From: Termitomyces sp. T153
Lineage: Eukaryota; Basidiomycota; Agaricomycetes; Agaricales; Lyophyllaceae
DNA length: 64,000 nt
Reading direction: 5' to 3'
NCBI GenBank assembly: GCA_018296165.2
Contig: JACKQL020000114.1
Coordinates: 1-64,000 of the forward strand
The translations under genes were made by a program, and so were the position numbers. How positions within the stretch are numbered: the first letter of the stretch is position 1; every line of letters begins with the position of its first letter. The notes below the pieces were generated by a model, which was not told where the DNA came from, searched no databases, and saw nothing but the letters and a program-made list of their open reading frames with translations. Below are positions 10,114-22,062 of this stretch, piece by piece.

Positions 10114-12008
10114 ATGGCCACTTTTACTCAACTGAATTCCACTCCCAATGCCGATATAATCGCTCCTGAGATTGAACCTGACCAGGCTGAGCCAGAAATC
10201 GACACTCCCAAAACACCTGTAACTACAAACCTCCATATATGCGGTCTAGTTGTACTAATTGTAGTTCCTGTAGGACCCTTTCAGAGTTGCAGATCTAGCT
10301 ATTGAAGTTGCAATCGAACGCACCCGAACTAATGAAGCCTTGAAGGCGCGCGATGCCACTGTTCAACGTCTGGTCGAAGCGCACGAATCCATACGACAAA
10401 AATCGGCAACCATAGAGCTCCTTCAACAGAATATCAAATCTAGAGCGAGCTCTCCTTTTATTCCAGACTCTTCCACGGCAACAGATAGAACGGAAACCAC
10501 AAAAATGAAAGAGGAAATTGCACGGTTGGAGCGAACGATCGTGGAATTGCGAATTGAGATTAGGACATTGAAAGAAAATGCTGCAAAAACGCTTGAAGTA
10601 TCACAGGCACTTTAAGTTTAGCTCTCAACTCCAGACGGACTATCTGACCTTTTTTCAGAATCAGAACAATATGGACCTCCGGGGATCCACCCCGCAATTA
10701 TTGCCTTTAAGATGTTTCGAATCACCAGCGCCCTCTCAATCATCGCAGAATTCTGTTGGCCAAACTGGCACGAACTCGACGTCTGACCCTTTCATTGAAC
10801 GAGTATAGGATCCTGTTGTCGAGTGCTCTTTTGCTAACGAATGGGTTCTCTGACAGCCAGCTTCACATTATCCAGTCTCGGACGAGCCAGCAGATATGGT
10901 GACCGCACGAAACGCTGTTTTAGCAGACTTACCACTTCCGCAAGATGCAACCGAAGAGACCCTCAGTCCTCTCAGCATCCCTTCTCCTTTGACAATTCAA
11001 GAATTCATCTCAACATTGTCTGGAGTAAGTATTTTGTCCTTATTCGACACGACAAAGTATTGACTATCGCCCTTCAGCCTCTTAGAACCTCGTAAGTACC
11101 GAATTTTATTGACCTTGTTTGATTTTTCCTTCCGTGAATGTCTAGACTGAACCAATATCGTCTCTTTTACGCAATCACGACGATGTGGTGCCCTGAGCGT
11201 GAAGAGCACGGCTACTTTTACACGCCTGCTTTCAAGTGCAGCACGAACCCTCGCGTTGCCACCGCTCACCGCTGGAGCCCTGTCGATATTATTGGACGTA
11301 TGAACAAACCCACTGGTTCGTTGTCGTTTTGTCTTTGCACTATTACCATGGCGAGCTTGCAATCTAGAATGCTTCTTCAACAAAGATGGGACTTGGTACT
11401 ATGCCGGCGTGTATACCGCCTTTCGTTTAGCCGACCTCACGACGAAGGAGTGGGCTGCACTTCCCACAGAGGTCTGTCCTGTCTTACCATCTAGCTCCAA
11501 ATCGTAGCTTTGATATCACCCCTCTTTCATCATACCTGATATTTACTGCTGATATTCGCCTACTCGACGCACATAGGTAACCCAACTCATAGTCAAAGAA
11601 ACCATCGTAGCGCGTAAAAACACTTCCCCACAAAACATATACGAAGTATCGCAGCTATACGCCGCTGGTGCCCTCAAAGTGGCCTGTGTCGCACTCCAAT
11701 GTATCGGGTTCAACAATGCGATGTATAGAGCACTACTCGAGCAAGCACGCGTTTTCACGCAGAGCAAGTGGGCTGCGGCAACGGGAAAGGCGTCTCCTGT
11801 TCCTACGAGTGTGCCTGGGTTGGGATCAGGGTCTGTGTGGAATGTCAATGCGAACTTGGCTCCTGGAATTCCGGTACAGGGTGGAGCCGCAGGCGGGCAG
11901 GGTGATGTGGTGACGGGTATGGCAGCAATGAATTTGGGACGTCGCAGCCAGAATGAGAATAGGAATGAGAATATGCCCACGCCGATTGGGGAAGGGAGGA
12001 AGAGGTGA
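10114..12008 (+). CDS. Coiled-coil protein with a DUF6697-like basidiomycete domain
   Basis: Eight exons join in frame: 10114-10218, 10274-10597, 10659-10802, 10857-11024, 11078-11091, 11146-11315, 11368-11471 and 11577-12008, for 486 residues. Residues about 36-143 form a long charged coiled coil. A conserved globular part follows from about 252, with CPEREEHGYFYTPAF, TAHRWSPVD, ECFFNKDGTWYYAG and KNTSPQNIY as the clearest blocks; this resembles the uncharacterised fungal DUF6697 family from memory. Invariant-looking Cys, His and Trp residues cluster there, but no enzyme signature is recognised. The tail is glycine/asparagine-rich. The fifth exon is only 14 nt and is the least certain part of the model; skipping it puts a stop in frame soon after. 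Function unknown. Confidence 0.7.
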
Positions 12009-12274
12009 AGTGAAGGTGAGGGTCATCGTGATGTCGTCGTTTGTCTTGTTCCTGTGATTTTTTTGTCTTGTCTGCTTTGTTGGCTTGCTATATGGGTTTG
12101 ACTTGTAAATCCTCGGATTTTGTCTGCATGGACTGTATGGACAGAATAATTGTATTTTGGAGAACAGAAATTTCCGTGGAATATTCTATACAACCCCAAT
12201 AAATCGAGTAAATGTGTTTTGATCACCTATCTTATTTGTTCCACGATTAATGACAAGCAAATTCATACATTGTC

Positions 12275-13750
12275 TCAAAGTTTCGTCGCGGCTGACCTTC
12301 CCGCCGATCTATACCGAGCTCCTCCGTCAAGGAGCGTATGTGTTCCCGTGACGTGGGCTGATGCCGGGGAGGCGAGGAAAAGTGCGACTCCGGCCATATC
12401 CTGAGGCGTACCATATCGGCCTAAGAGTTGGACGGTCAGTCGAAAGAAGAGAAGGATGATACAAAGTTGAAACCTGTGGGTTGTCCTGCAACAAATGTCT
12501 CGCCAGAGGTCTGGATGCCGAATGTTGTCATTTTACTCGGGAAGAGTCTGAAATCTCATAAGCGGATGTCGGAGAAGGGAGTGGAGAGAATTTACCCGGG
12601 CATAATGGCGTTCACGCTGCAGGAGTCCAGGAAAAACGGGTCGGGTGAGATAGCTTGTACTTAGTAGTGGAATATTTAGTACGCACGTTACATGGCGAGG
12701 CCCGAGTTTCAGCGCCAGGACGGACGTGAGTTGGTTGACTTAAAATTATCGTGGCATCGGTAAACGAAAAATGACAAGGTGTGAGATAGTTGACGAACCT
12801 GCTGCTTTACTTGGTTGATCTGCAAGGAACAACGTTAGCGTGGATAGAAATGAGATTGGGATTTGAAGGGGACATACAACTCCATGTCCCGTTTCCGTCT
12901 CTGCTGAGGGGACCTTCGACTCGAGGATCAGTAGCGGCTGTTGAGGAGATGTTGATGACGCGTCCGGGATCGCGGTTGTCGGCGTCCTTGGATAGCAGAT
13001 CGGACAGTCTTCGCGAGTTATTATTATTAACTCGTAGCTTGTGATACACGCAACTCACCCAGCGGTCACTACAGCGAGAATGGATAAGCAAGAAAGAGTC
13101 AGATTAGGTTTTGACATACTGTAAAAGACAGCCTTGACGTTGACGTTGAATACGTTGTCCCATCCCTTGTCCTCGGGGAAATCATTGTATGGTCCACCCC
13201 AAGTGACGCCTGAGTTGTTGACAAGGACATGGAGCTTGCTTTCTCGTTTCTTGAACTCTGCGATAAGGGCATCACATCCAGCCTTTGACTGAACAAAGCG
13301 AAACTCGTCCGTCAGTATGGAAGCTGGACGGATGAGACATCGGACGTACGTTCACATTGGCCTGGAGCGTTTGCACTGGTATCGGACATCCCTTGCTAAT
13401 CTCGTCGGCAGCCTGTGAAGGAATCTGAGCGCCTTTGAGCGTTCGATAGTGATAGAAGACCCACCTCCTTCAATTGCTGAGCCTTGCGAGCTGCAATGTA
13501 AACCTTGGCACCGTTCTGGGCAAACCCTGCAGCAATCATCTTTCCGATGCCTGAGCCTCCCCCAGTAACGAGAACTAAACAAGAAATTGAATCCACATGT
13601 GAATACACGCGTAGGTCGCGACGACATGGAAGATGTTACGGACCGATCTTTCCTTTGACATTGAACAGAGAGCTAGCAGCAAGATCTACAACAGTTTGAG
13701 GTCGATGCTTTTCAGAGTTCAGAGAGACGATACATACCAGGCGCAGACAT
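12275..13750 (-). CDS. Short-chain dehydrogenase/reductase (SDR), NAD(P)-dependent
   Basis: Twelve exons join in frame to 283 residues: 13738-13750, 13644-13685, 13465-13574, 13350-13412, 13120-13288, 13059-13068, 12878-13008, 12799-12819, 12687-12738, 12596-12616, 12474-12547 and 12275-12420. The Rossmann cofactor motif TGGGSGIG is at 22-29, NNSG at 100-103, the catalytic serine region INISS at 154-158, and catalytic Tyr180 and Lys184 in YQPSK. A VNAIMPG block and a C-terminal HVTGTHTLLDGG block complete the classical SDR fold. It probably reduces or oxidises a carbonyl/alcohol substrate; the fungal family is often labelled 3-oxoacyl reductase-like, but the substrate cannot be inferred. The catalytic Tyr codon is split by an intron, and two exons are only 13 and 10 nt. 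Confidence 0.85.
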
Positions 13751-14509
13751 TGTGTGGATGTGTGAAATCTGGGGTCAGGAGGTTACTAGTTTAGGTTTAA
13801 ACGCGATGTATTATATGCATGAGCCGCGGATACTATCGGATATGAAATGACCGGTTGGCCGGCCCTCGGAGGATCGACAATCAACAAACAACCGCTGCGT
13901 TGGTACATATACCTATACATACTTATGATATACCTAGTGACCCAGATTTTGTCCTGACGGCCGTGTGGTCGATTGAGGTATTCGACGTTCCTCATAGTAT
14001 TCACGTACAAAGCATGTTTACGTCGGGTCCGAATCTCTGACGACGTTCCAACGATAATTCAACCTCACGTATGTAATTCAACTTTGAAATATAGGTATTA
14101 GTTCATCCGTTTCCAGGGCGGAGGCAGGGTCTCTAATCTCATTTTCTGATGTTTGCTAACCTGTTTGAACACGCAATCCCGAAATAGTAAGTACAGCCTT
14201 GGGAGAGTTTAGGAACCTTAGCTGGAGCGGATGGGAGAAGGGGGCACGAGCTGTACTGAGAAGCAACACACCAGCATATATTGGAGGGTTGGAAAAAAAT
14301 AGTTGAATCCGTGCCTAACGATATTAAAACGATTGTCAGGTCCAAGACAAATGCAAATACAGATGTAGATGGGTATACAGAGTAACATTGATAGTCTCCA
14401 AAACAAATTTTGGTGTATCAGACGAAACAGCAATGGAAAAGAAGTTAATAGATAACAAAGATTCTGATGGGTGAGTTGTCCATGATCCATTTCAGTAGTA
14501 CTTGGTTTC
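13751..14509. other. Intergenic region upstream of the SDR and downstream of the intersectin gene
   Basis: Both flanking genes lie on the minus strand, so this is the SDR promoter plus the intersectin 3' region. Only short unsupported ORFs are present. Confidence 0.5.
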
Positions 14510-17500
14510 TTAACTGTATCGCCTCCTTTGCTTACGTACGGCCTTTTCTTCAGCACGTCGGCAGCGATGACTTGCGCGGTCAATTTCTTGAATCCACACT
14601 AGACATAACGCATAACGCATAATTTCAACTGTTTATTGAACTTGAAATGGCTGAATGAAGGACTCACATTGACAATCGCGGGCGGATGATGCCTTGAGTG
14701 AGACGACATCACCTCCTCTGGGATAAGCTTGCGAGACCTGGAAAGTGAGATCGTCTGCAATCGGGGTTCATATACATAAGCGAGGAATTAATGAGGTTTC
14801 TATCACGGACCTCTTCCTGCTTCTTTTACTTGGGCCTGCGCTAGCGGGATTGGCTGTGGGTTCAATATTCATGATGATTAACAAGAAGTTCGATATGAAA
14901 GCAAGATACGCTTACGCACCATTCGGTACAACGTTTTCATCGATGGATCGGTAAGAACCAAGATGTCACTGCACAGGAATGCATACAGCTTCCGCCCACT
15001 CTTGGCTTTTGTCAGTGCTCCTTCTTTGAGAAGCTTCCGAGAACCCATGTGACGTGTTGGCGCCGTGAGATCCAGGCGGCTATGTACGTCAATCAGTGAG
15101 TTGTTCTACATAGGAGGCGGAAACGTAGTACCCTTGGCCAATCCAAAGATGCTGCGAGATGTTTTTGAGCGTCTCTCGCCCCTCCTGGTCTCGGATGGCT
15201 TCGTTGATCTGATCCAGAATCTTTTCGGCGACACCAACGGAATTATGTATGCTATCTCGTTCAATCTCCGTGTCGGTATGGTTGAGGATCTGAAGCAAAG
15301 GTTAAGTGTATGAATGCATGATGAGATGGACTTGAAATCGTGCCTGCTTGAGAAGGAGTGGATAACGGGTTATCCGTTGCACTAAGAAGATGAATCTTAG
15401 ATCATATACATGTGTCAAGGATTGCGACAGACTGGGAACAAGAAGATAGCTTGACAGATCCAAATTCCGAACATCTGGGTCATCATCTCGAAGGTGCTGT
15501 TAAGAAAGCGAATCAGATACTGTAATCTTCAGAGGAAGACCATCCGCTTGTATACCCGTAGATGTGCTTCGAGCTCAGGATTCGAGTCTCTCAAAGATTG
15601 GAGAACCTTGATCGCTGTGGCTTGATTCACGCAATAGGCCTAGGGTATGGCTGTTGCTTGAACGCATGGAAATTTCGATCACGGTTGCCCTCACCATGTA
15701 GACTGTCATATTCGGGATGTGGTTGAGTAAGATATCGCCAACACGGTCCATGTAAAGTCTGCACTCCTTTTGCCGCTCCTCGAGACCGCTCAAAAACGCC
15801 TGATAGTATATGAGCATATTCCAAGAAATGAGTGTAGGAAGCGCTCACTGTATTTGTAAGGAGGATGTCCTCGACATTAGCGAAAATGACAGTTACTTCC
15901 TTTCGCGATAGTAATGACACCACGCTCGAATAGAATTTCTGGTTGAATGTTTTGAAACACAGTCATGGAAACGACACGCATTACCTCACCTCTACTATAA
16001 GTTGAAGATCGCGGACGTAGGCAGACTCGGTGTGGATCAACTCAAAGATCGCCTGGAGGATGAAGATGAATGAGCATTAAAAGCCTTCCCGAGAAACACA
16101 TTACACACTTCTTGCCGGCGTCGTTCTCCAGTAGGAATACCCTCAAGGGCAGTCTTGTCAACGAGGCTCGCCCATGACTACAAAGCAAAGACGTTGAAAT
16201 ACAACATAAGCGCCAAGCAGAAACTCACGGTTCCGAACGCAAGGCTCTCTGATTTTGGTGGAGACAATCCTTCCGAGCTGGGACTCTGCATCAGTATCGG
16301 TGCCGAAATATTCAGCGTCCTCTTGGGCTCTGCCTCGGGCGTCTTCGACTTCGACAAGAAATGCAAGAAATGCGAATACCGTCCACTATCCCCTTCCTTT
16401 GAGAGAGCCGGTGACAAGGTCAACGTCTCCACTGACGCAACAGACGCGCGCTTGTTTGTCTGGCTCAACTCGATGGACGAGGCAATTGACATGCGGTTCG
16501 ACTGTGAACTCTTAAAGGCTTCATATCTCTCGAAAGCATCGTCCAATCCCGTAGTATGGTAAATGTGTTCTGGTTCTGGTTCTGGCTCTGGCTCAGGGAG
16601 TGGCGGAAGATGTTTTGTTAGCTGCGGTACAGCAGGCGCAGGACGGTGTTCTGTTGATCGTGAACGTGCTGGCCTTGGTGGTGGTCTCTTCTCATCTTGC
16701 TTGACAATGAGACCAGCGGCTTCCAGAACCATTTGCCTCTCTCTCTCACGTGCTTCACGTTCTATTCTCAATTCAGGATAGCCGTCATCGTCATCGCTTG
16801 CGTCGAAAGAAAGGTATTCAGAGGACGTTTCCGAGTCATCATCATCATCATCCTCATCGCGATCCAACGAAGCACTTACTCTCGTGGGGTCGTCCACTGT
16901 AACCTTGGAGTTAATAGCACCAGTTGAACCGTTAAGATGCTCCTTCGCCAAAGCGGGCGATGTTTCGTTAGCGGAAACCTCTACTTCCGGTGCTGAGACA
17001 GGTGCAAGATCTAGAATTGCATAAGACGTTGTTCCATTCCGTGTAAGATACGATTTTGACGGGTGAGGTGTATAACATAGAAAATAAAGCAGAAAAAAGA
17101 AAAATTTAGCCTATTTTATCTTGCACGTAAACGGGGGGGAGAACTCAATAAATATTGAATTCACTAACCCTCGACAACTTCCAAGTATGCGGCAGGCACG
17201 ATGAAAACTACCCCCGCCTGTTCAGCTTTCCACCATTCCTCCTCACTTTTGTCAACGATCGTAAGCTCGTCGCCTTCGGTGAAAGGAAGTTCGTCGGGAT
17301 TGTTGCCTGTGTAAGAGTAGAGTGCCTTTGCGTTGCCTGGAGAAGGTGATCAGAGTGAAAGCCATGAATGAAATTCAGAGCATGACACACTAGATTTCAC
17401 AACATCGACATAGGTCTTCGGGAAAAGACCCGACTTTCCTGAACTGACCAGAGTTCCATACCACCAGTCCCCTCCAGTCTTTGAGGGATGAGCGGTCAAC

Positions 17501-20500
17501 ATAAGGTTCTCGCCGAAGCCTAATGAGGTTAGCAAAGCTGCAAATGGAACCATATATAAACGTACTGAGATCATCAGGTCCATCACCATGATACGTATAC
17601 AAAGACCTGGCACGATATTCTACAAAAACTAATTAATACTGATTCTTTTTTAGAATGTACAACTCACCGATAGACTTATCAATATCATCCAGCGGATCAG
17701 ATGCAGCCTCCTGGGCAACCTCATCGACCTGAATAATCGGAACCGGCGCAGACATAGGGACGTGTTCCTCCTCTTCCTTCATTGAAGGCAGCCTATATAC
17801 ATCCTCTGCCGCACCCGTGCCCGTCCTCGTATCTGCCGCCCGCTCCGCGAACCACCCTACACTCTGTCTCCTGTCATGTGAATCAATTCTCATCTCCGGC
17901 ATCTCGATTGGCTGCTCATACTCCTCCGGGGAAGGGACAGGAGGGATCGAGGGCACACTTTGCGAATGAGTTTGAGTCTGATACTGGAGAGTTGTAGGAG
18001 TAGAAGCAGGAGACGATCCATAATCAGGTCTCGTGTCAACATTGATATGCGCAGGGGGCGCAGCGTCGCCCAAAACCCTCCCCGACAAAGGAGGCCCACT
18101 CTTATCGATGGTCTTGACAGACCTCAACTTCGCCCCACCCTGTATGGAACGCATAAGCGCGCTAACATCGCCTGGTCCCGCAGCCAACGGGGTCGCTGCA
18201 GGGGGTGGAGGCGGGGCAACAGGAGGGGGCGGGGCAACAGGTGGGGGCGGGGCAACAGGTGGAGGTGGAGCGATAGGTGGAGCAGGTGACACACTCGCAC
18301 TGAGAGGCACCTTTCCAGCCCCTACACTCTCGGGTCTACTAACAGGAGCAGCTGGCAAAATACTTCCGAACAACTGCCTCGCCAGGTCTGCGCGTCCTCC
18401 GCGTCCTATATCCTCATCACTACTATCGTCATCGTCGTCGTCCTTTTCTTTGATATCCTCCCAGTCGCTGTCGGTGTCGCCTGACGGGGCGGTGTGGTAT
18501 GATTTCGAACCGGAGGTGGGAGCAGGGCTGCGAGTGGGGAGAGGGGCGGTGGTAGTATTAGAGACAGCAGAGAAAGGTACAGCGGTGGGAGTGTTAGAGG
18601 GAGGTTGAACACGAGCCCAGGGATTAGTACTGCCATTCGTTGCTATTGCTGGCGTAGACGGTCCAGTTGTCGTAGGAGTCATCATTGCAGGAGATCCAGC
18701 CCCTGCCTCTTTATCCTTATTAATCAACCGACTGAATGGATTCGTCGACTTCGTAGGCTCAACAGCCGAGGCCGGGGGAGGAGCAGTAACAGAAACAGGT
18801 ACAGGCGGTGGTGGAGGAGTCGGCGCCTTCGTACTTGTCACAGATCCAGGAACCGGAGCAGGCTCTGGCACAGGCGCAGACGTGGTTCTATCCCGCAATG
18901 CCTTAACCCTCGCACGGTACCTCTCTTCCTCCAGCCTCGCCTCCTCTTCCTGCCTCTCAAGTTGCTTCATCTTCTCTGCGCGCGCCTCCTTCTGCTTCCT
19001 GATCTCTTCTTCCTTGAGGCGCAGCGCCTCGTCTTCTGAGTCCTCTTCTGGCTTTACGGGAGTTGCGAGAGTAACGGCGGGTGGAGGTGGGACAACAGGG
19101 GGTACAACAACGGCAACAACGGGTGCTGGGGGCTGTTGTAGTACTTCAGGTGCTACAGGCGTCAGCTTCGGCTTGGTATTCGGCGATTTACGTGGCGGTG
19201 GGGGGACCGGGGGACGTTTAACCACAGGCGGGACACGAGGCGTCGTAGCTGCAACAGAGGCAACCTGTGCAGGCGGCGCAGGCACCACAGGCGACTTCAC
19301 CTCGGGAACAGGGGCACTGGCCTTTTTCTCGCTCTCTAACCTCTCCCTCCTAGCTTTCTCTCTCTCCTCCGCCCTTTCCTCCGCAATCTTACTCTTCTCC
19401 TCCGCCTCCCTCTTCTCCTGTACCAACCTATCCTCTACCGAGCTATCTATCGCAGAAGACGAAGCGGTGGAAGAAGGCGCAGTAACGCCCAACGCCGCCA
19501 TCCTCTCCTGGATGCGCCTCTGCGCCTCCGCGCGCGCGAACGCCTGGCGCTCTTCGGTCGTCATCTTTTTGAGAGGTGATGGCGTGGGTTTAGGTGCGAG
19601 CGCAGGTGGTTTGGGGGCATCCCGAGTTAAACTTGAGCTTGAGGCTGGAGGAAGGGGAGGAGGGGAACGCGTGCGAGGTGAGGAATGGCGGTCATGTGAG
19701 TGGTCGCGATCTGAACGCGAGGGAGATCTGTCTCTGGAACGTCTGTATGAGTGGTCGTCTCTGTCGCCGTCGCGATCTCTCTCCCTTTCCCTTTCCCTGT
19801 CCCTATAACTGCCTCTCGAATATGGACGGTCTCTATCCCTCTCGTGATCGCGGTCGTCATACCTGTTCCTATCCCTCTCATCAAACCTCGCAAATCTCTC
19901 ATTCCTTCGGTCTCTCTCCCTAGCCCACTCCCTCTTCTCTCTCTCCCTCCTCTCATCTCTCTCCCTAATCCTCCTCTCCACCTCCGGTACCCTCTCATGC
20001 ATCAACTCCATCAACTCCCTCTCGAGCTTCCTCCTCTCTGTATCCCTCTCCCTACCCCATTGCCCACCTGCCCTTGAACTCGTAACATACTCCAAGTCCC
20101 CACTCACCCTCTTCACCTGGTACTTCAGCTCTTCAAGCTCCCGATCGAGCGCCTCGTCCTCCGAACTCGTCTCAGCAGCCCGATCAAGCATCTGTGCCGT
20201 GTTCGCGAGCTTTCTTTTCATCTCCTCCAGGTCCGCAATCGGACTGTCCTCGTCGCTTTTCGCACGCACGTTGTCACGATTAATGTGCCGTGACCGCGGC
20301 TTGTAGAACTCTCCGCTCGGCGCCGTGTCGTTGTGTTTGTAGATCGTTGCGTCGCGGCTTGAGTCGGTGGAGGAGGATGGGGAGGCAAATGTGCGCACTT
20401 TGGCGTAGGAGGGACGCGCATCAAGGCTGTTGGGAGATCGGCTGCGTGTTTCATTCTGAAGCAGTACACGCATCATGTCTACGGAGGAGTTGAGGTCGCG

Positions 20501-21545
20501 GGCAGAAGGTGGCACGAGCTCAGCGGGGAGTTGCTCAGGAATGGGCATCCCGCTTAGGCCTGTAGTTTTGATGAGTAAGGAAGAGATGCGAGGATTTTCA
20601 CGTACGTCGGTAGATAAGCCCCATTGCAACGTGGAACTCGGCAATGTTGAGTTTTCCGCGATCATCGATATCAGCTAGAGTCCTAATGCACAAAATGACT
20701 ATGAGTTCATGATAGAATAAGGGAACTCACCAAATACGCGCCAAATCTTCTTTTGGAAGCCCGCTTGCGCCAAACACCTCCAACGCAGTCTGTCCACTAA
20801 TAAACCCCGTACTCTGTGCATCCCAAGACCTGAAAATATCATTATACTGCTTCTTCTCCGCCTTGGAGAGTGCCCATGGCATCTGCATCGTCGTTGTCCC
20901 ACGCTGCGCCTGATTATGCTGCTGAATCGATTGCTGGAGATTAAACTGAGACGGAGCGAGCTGCGGTGGCCCGCCCGCGAACGACGCGTTATTCATCGGC
21001 ATGAATGTGCTCGACATCATCTGAAGCCGTGGATCAACATACCCCGTTACCTGCGGGACGAGAGGACCGCCCGATCGCCCGGGGAACCCCGTAGGTTGCG
21101 GCATCAAACCTCCCGGGGATGCGGATTGGAAGCGGTGAGGCAGCCCAAAGAGGTTAGTAGACGGGTTTTGCTGCTGAAAGTGAGTCGGAAGCGGCGGAAC
21201 TGGTGGCACAGACGGCGGTGGAGGAGCCTGACGAGCCTGGAAATTCGCACCACCTGTCACGAATCCCGTCGGCTGGGACTGTACGACACCCTGAAATCCT
21301 GTCTGCTGGGGCTGCTGGAAGCCCCCTGGGCGCTGTCCAGGAAACCCAGTGGGCTGTGGGACCAGCCCCGGTGCCCCAAACCCAGCTGGCTGTTGAAGTT
21401 GTGGATTCGGCTGAAACTGGGGGTTCTGTTGCTGGAATTGGGGGTTCTGTTGCTGGAATTGAGGGTTCTGTTGCTGGAACTGCGGGTTATTGGCAGGAAA
21501 CCCGGTCTGCATGGGATACTGGAATCCAGCTTGCCATTGGGACAT
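14510..21545 (-). CDS. CIN1: Intersectin homologue (Cin1/Pan1-like): EH, WH2-like, SH3, SH3, RhoGEF, PH
   Basis: This large multi-exon gene encodes about 1950-2000 residues. Exons 20731-21545, 20606-20682, 17668-20559, 17566-17619, 17391-17519, 17169-17336 and 16229-17010 join in frame, followed by about ten short exons to a stop at 14512-14510. The order is: Q-rich N-terminus with four NPQFQ repeats, one clear EH domain (near 225-315), a charged RE/RD-rich coiled coil, a proline-rich stretch, a WH2-like ALMRSIQGGAKL motif, two SH3 domains (ALYTYHG/SLYTYHG-type starts, WWYG and WWKA cores), an acidic linker, a DH domain (AIFELIHTESAYVRDL; MQRITRYPLLLKQ) and a PH domain ending WIQEIDRAS. Such proteins link endocytosis, WASP/actin and Cdc42-type GTPase activation at the plasma membrane. 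It matches Cryptococcus Cin1 rather than yeast Pan1, which lacks DH-PH. No C2 domain is seen after PH. Confidence 0.85.
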
Positions 21546-22062
21546 GGTGGTGTCAGCCAGAGATGGATTCGGGCGCCGACTGCGGAATCACAAATCTGCT
21601 TCCGTTTCTATGTCATTTTTGATCTATGTACACACAACTTTTCATGTCTATTCTGTACTTCTAGAGTTGATTGTTATTGACGATTTATCCCAAGCTTTTG
21701 AGTAATCCTGAAGGAAGAAAACCAGTAGTTTCTCGTTCGTTCGCCAGCTGAATAGTTCGATTCTGTGATACTCTTTGGCGCTTTGACCCGGAATCGATGG
21801 CTTCTTGATTCTCGTGGGACGTGTTGATGACAGTGCTCAGTGTAGTTGTCTGGTCTTTTATATTCACAATATTGATTAGGTGTCCACGAACAAGAAACTT
21901 GGTATGTGCACCTTCATTTAGTGGAAGCGTAAGTTAATCCGAATCTTCACGCGAGTTAACGAAAAGTAAGCATGACTTTTTTTTATTCATTCATTTGTAG
22001 ATGGAGGTGATAGGTACATACTTGTACGAGTTCTGCAAATCACATATTTCGAACGAATGAAG
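21546..22062. other. Intergenic region, intersectin promoter side
   Basis: This is upstream of the intersectin start and downstream of the minus-strand F-box gene. I see no RNA gene or supported ORF. A T-run near 21977 may belong to the F-box transcript's 3' end. Confidence 0.45.

Noticed and set aside
18033..19808. Long plus-strand frames with glycine- and serine-rich products
   Set aside because: They are antisense to the proline- and arginine-rich part of the intersectin gene; the composition is a mirror of that coding strand.
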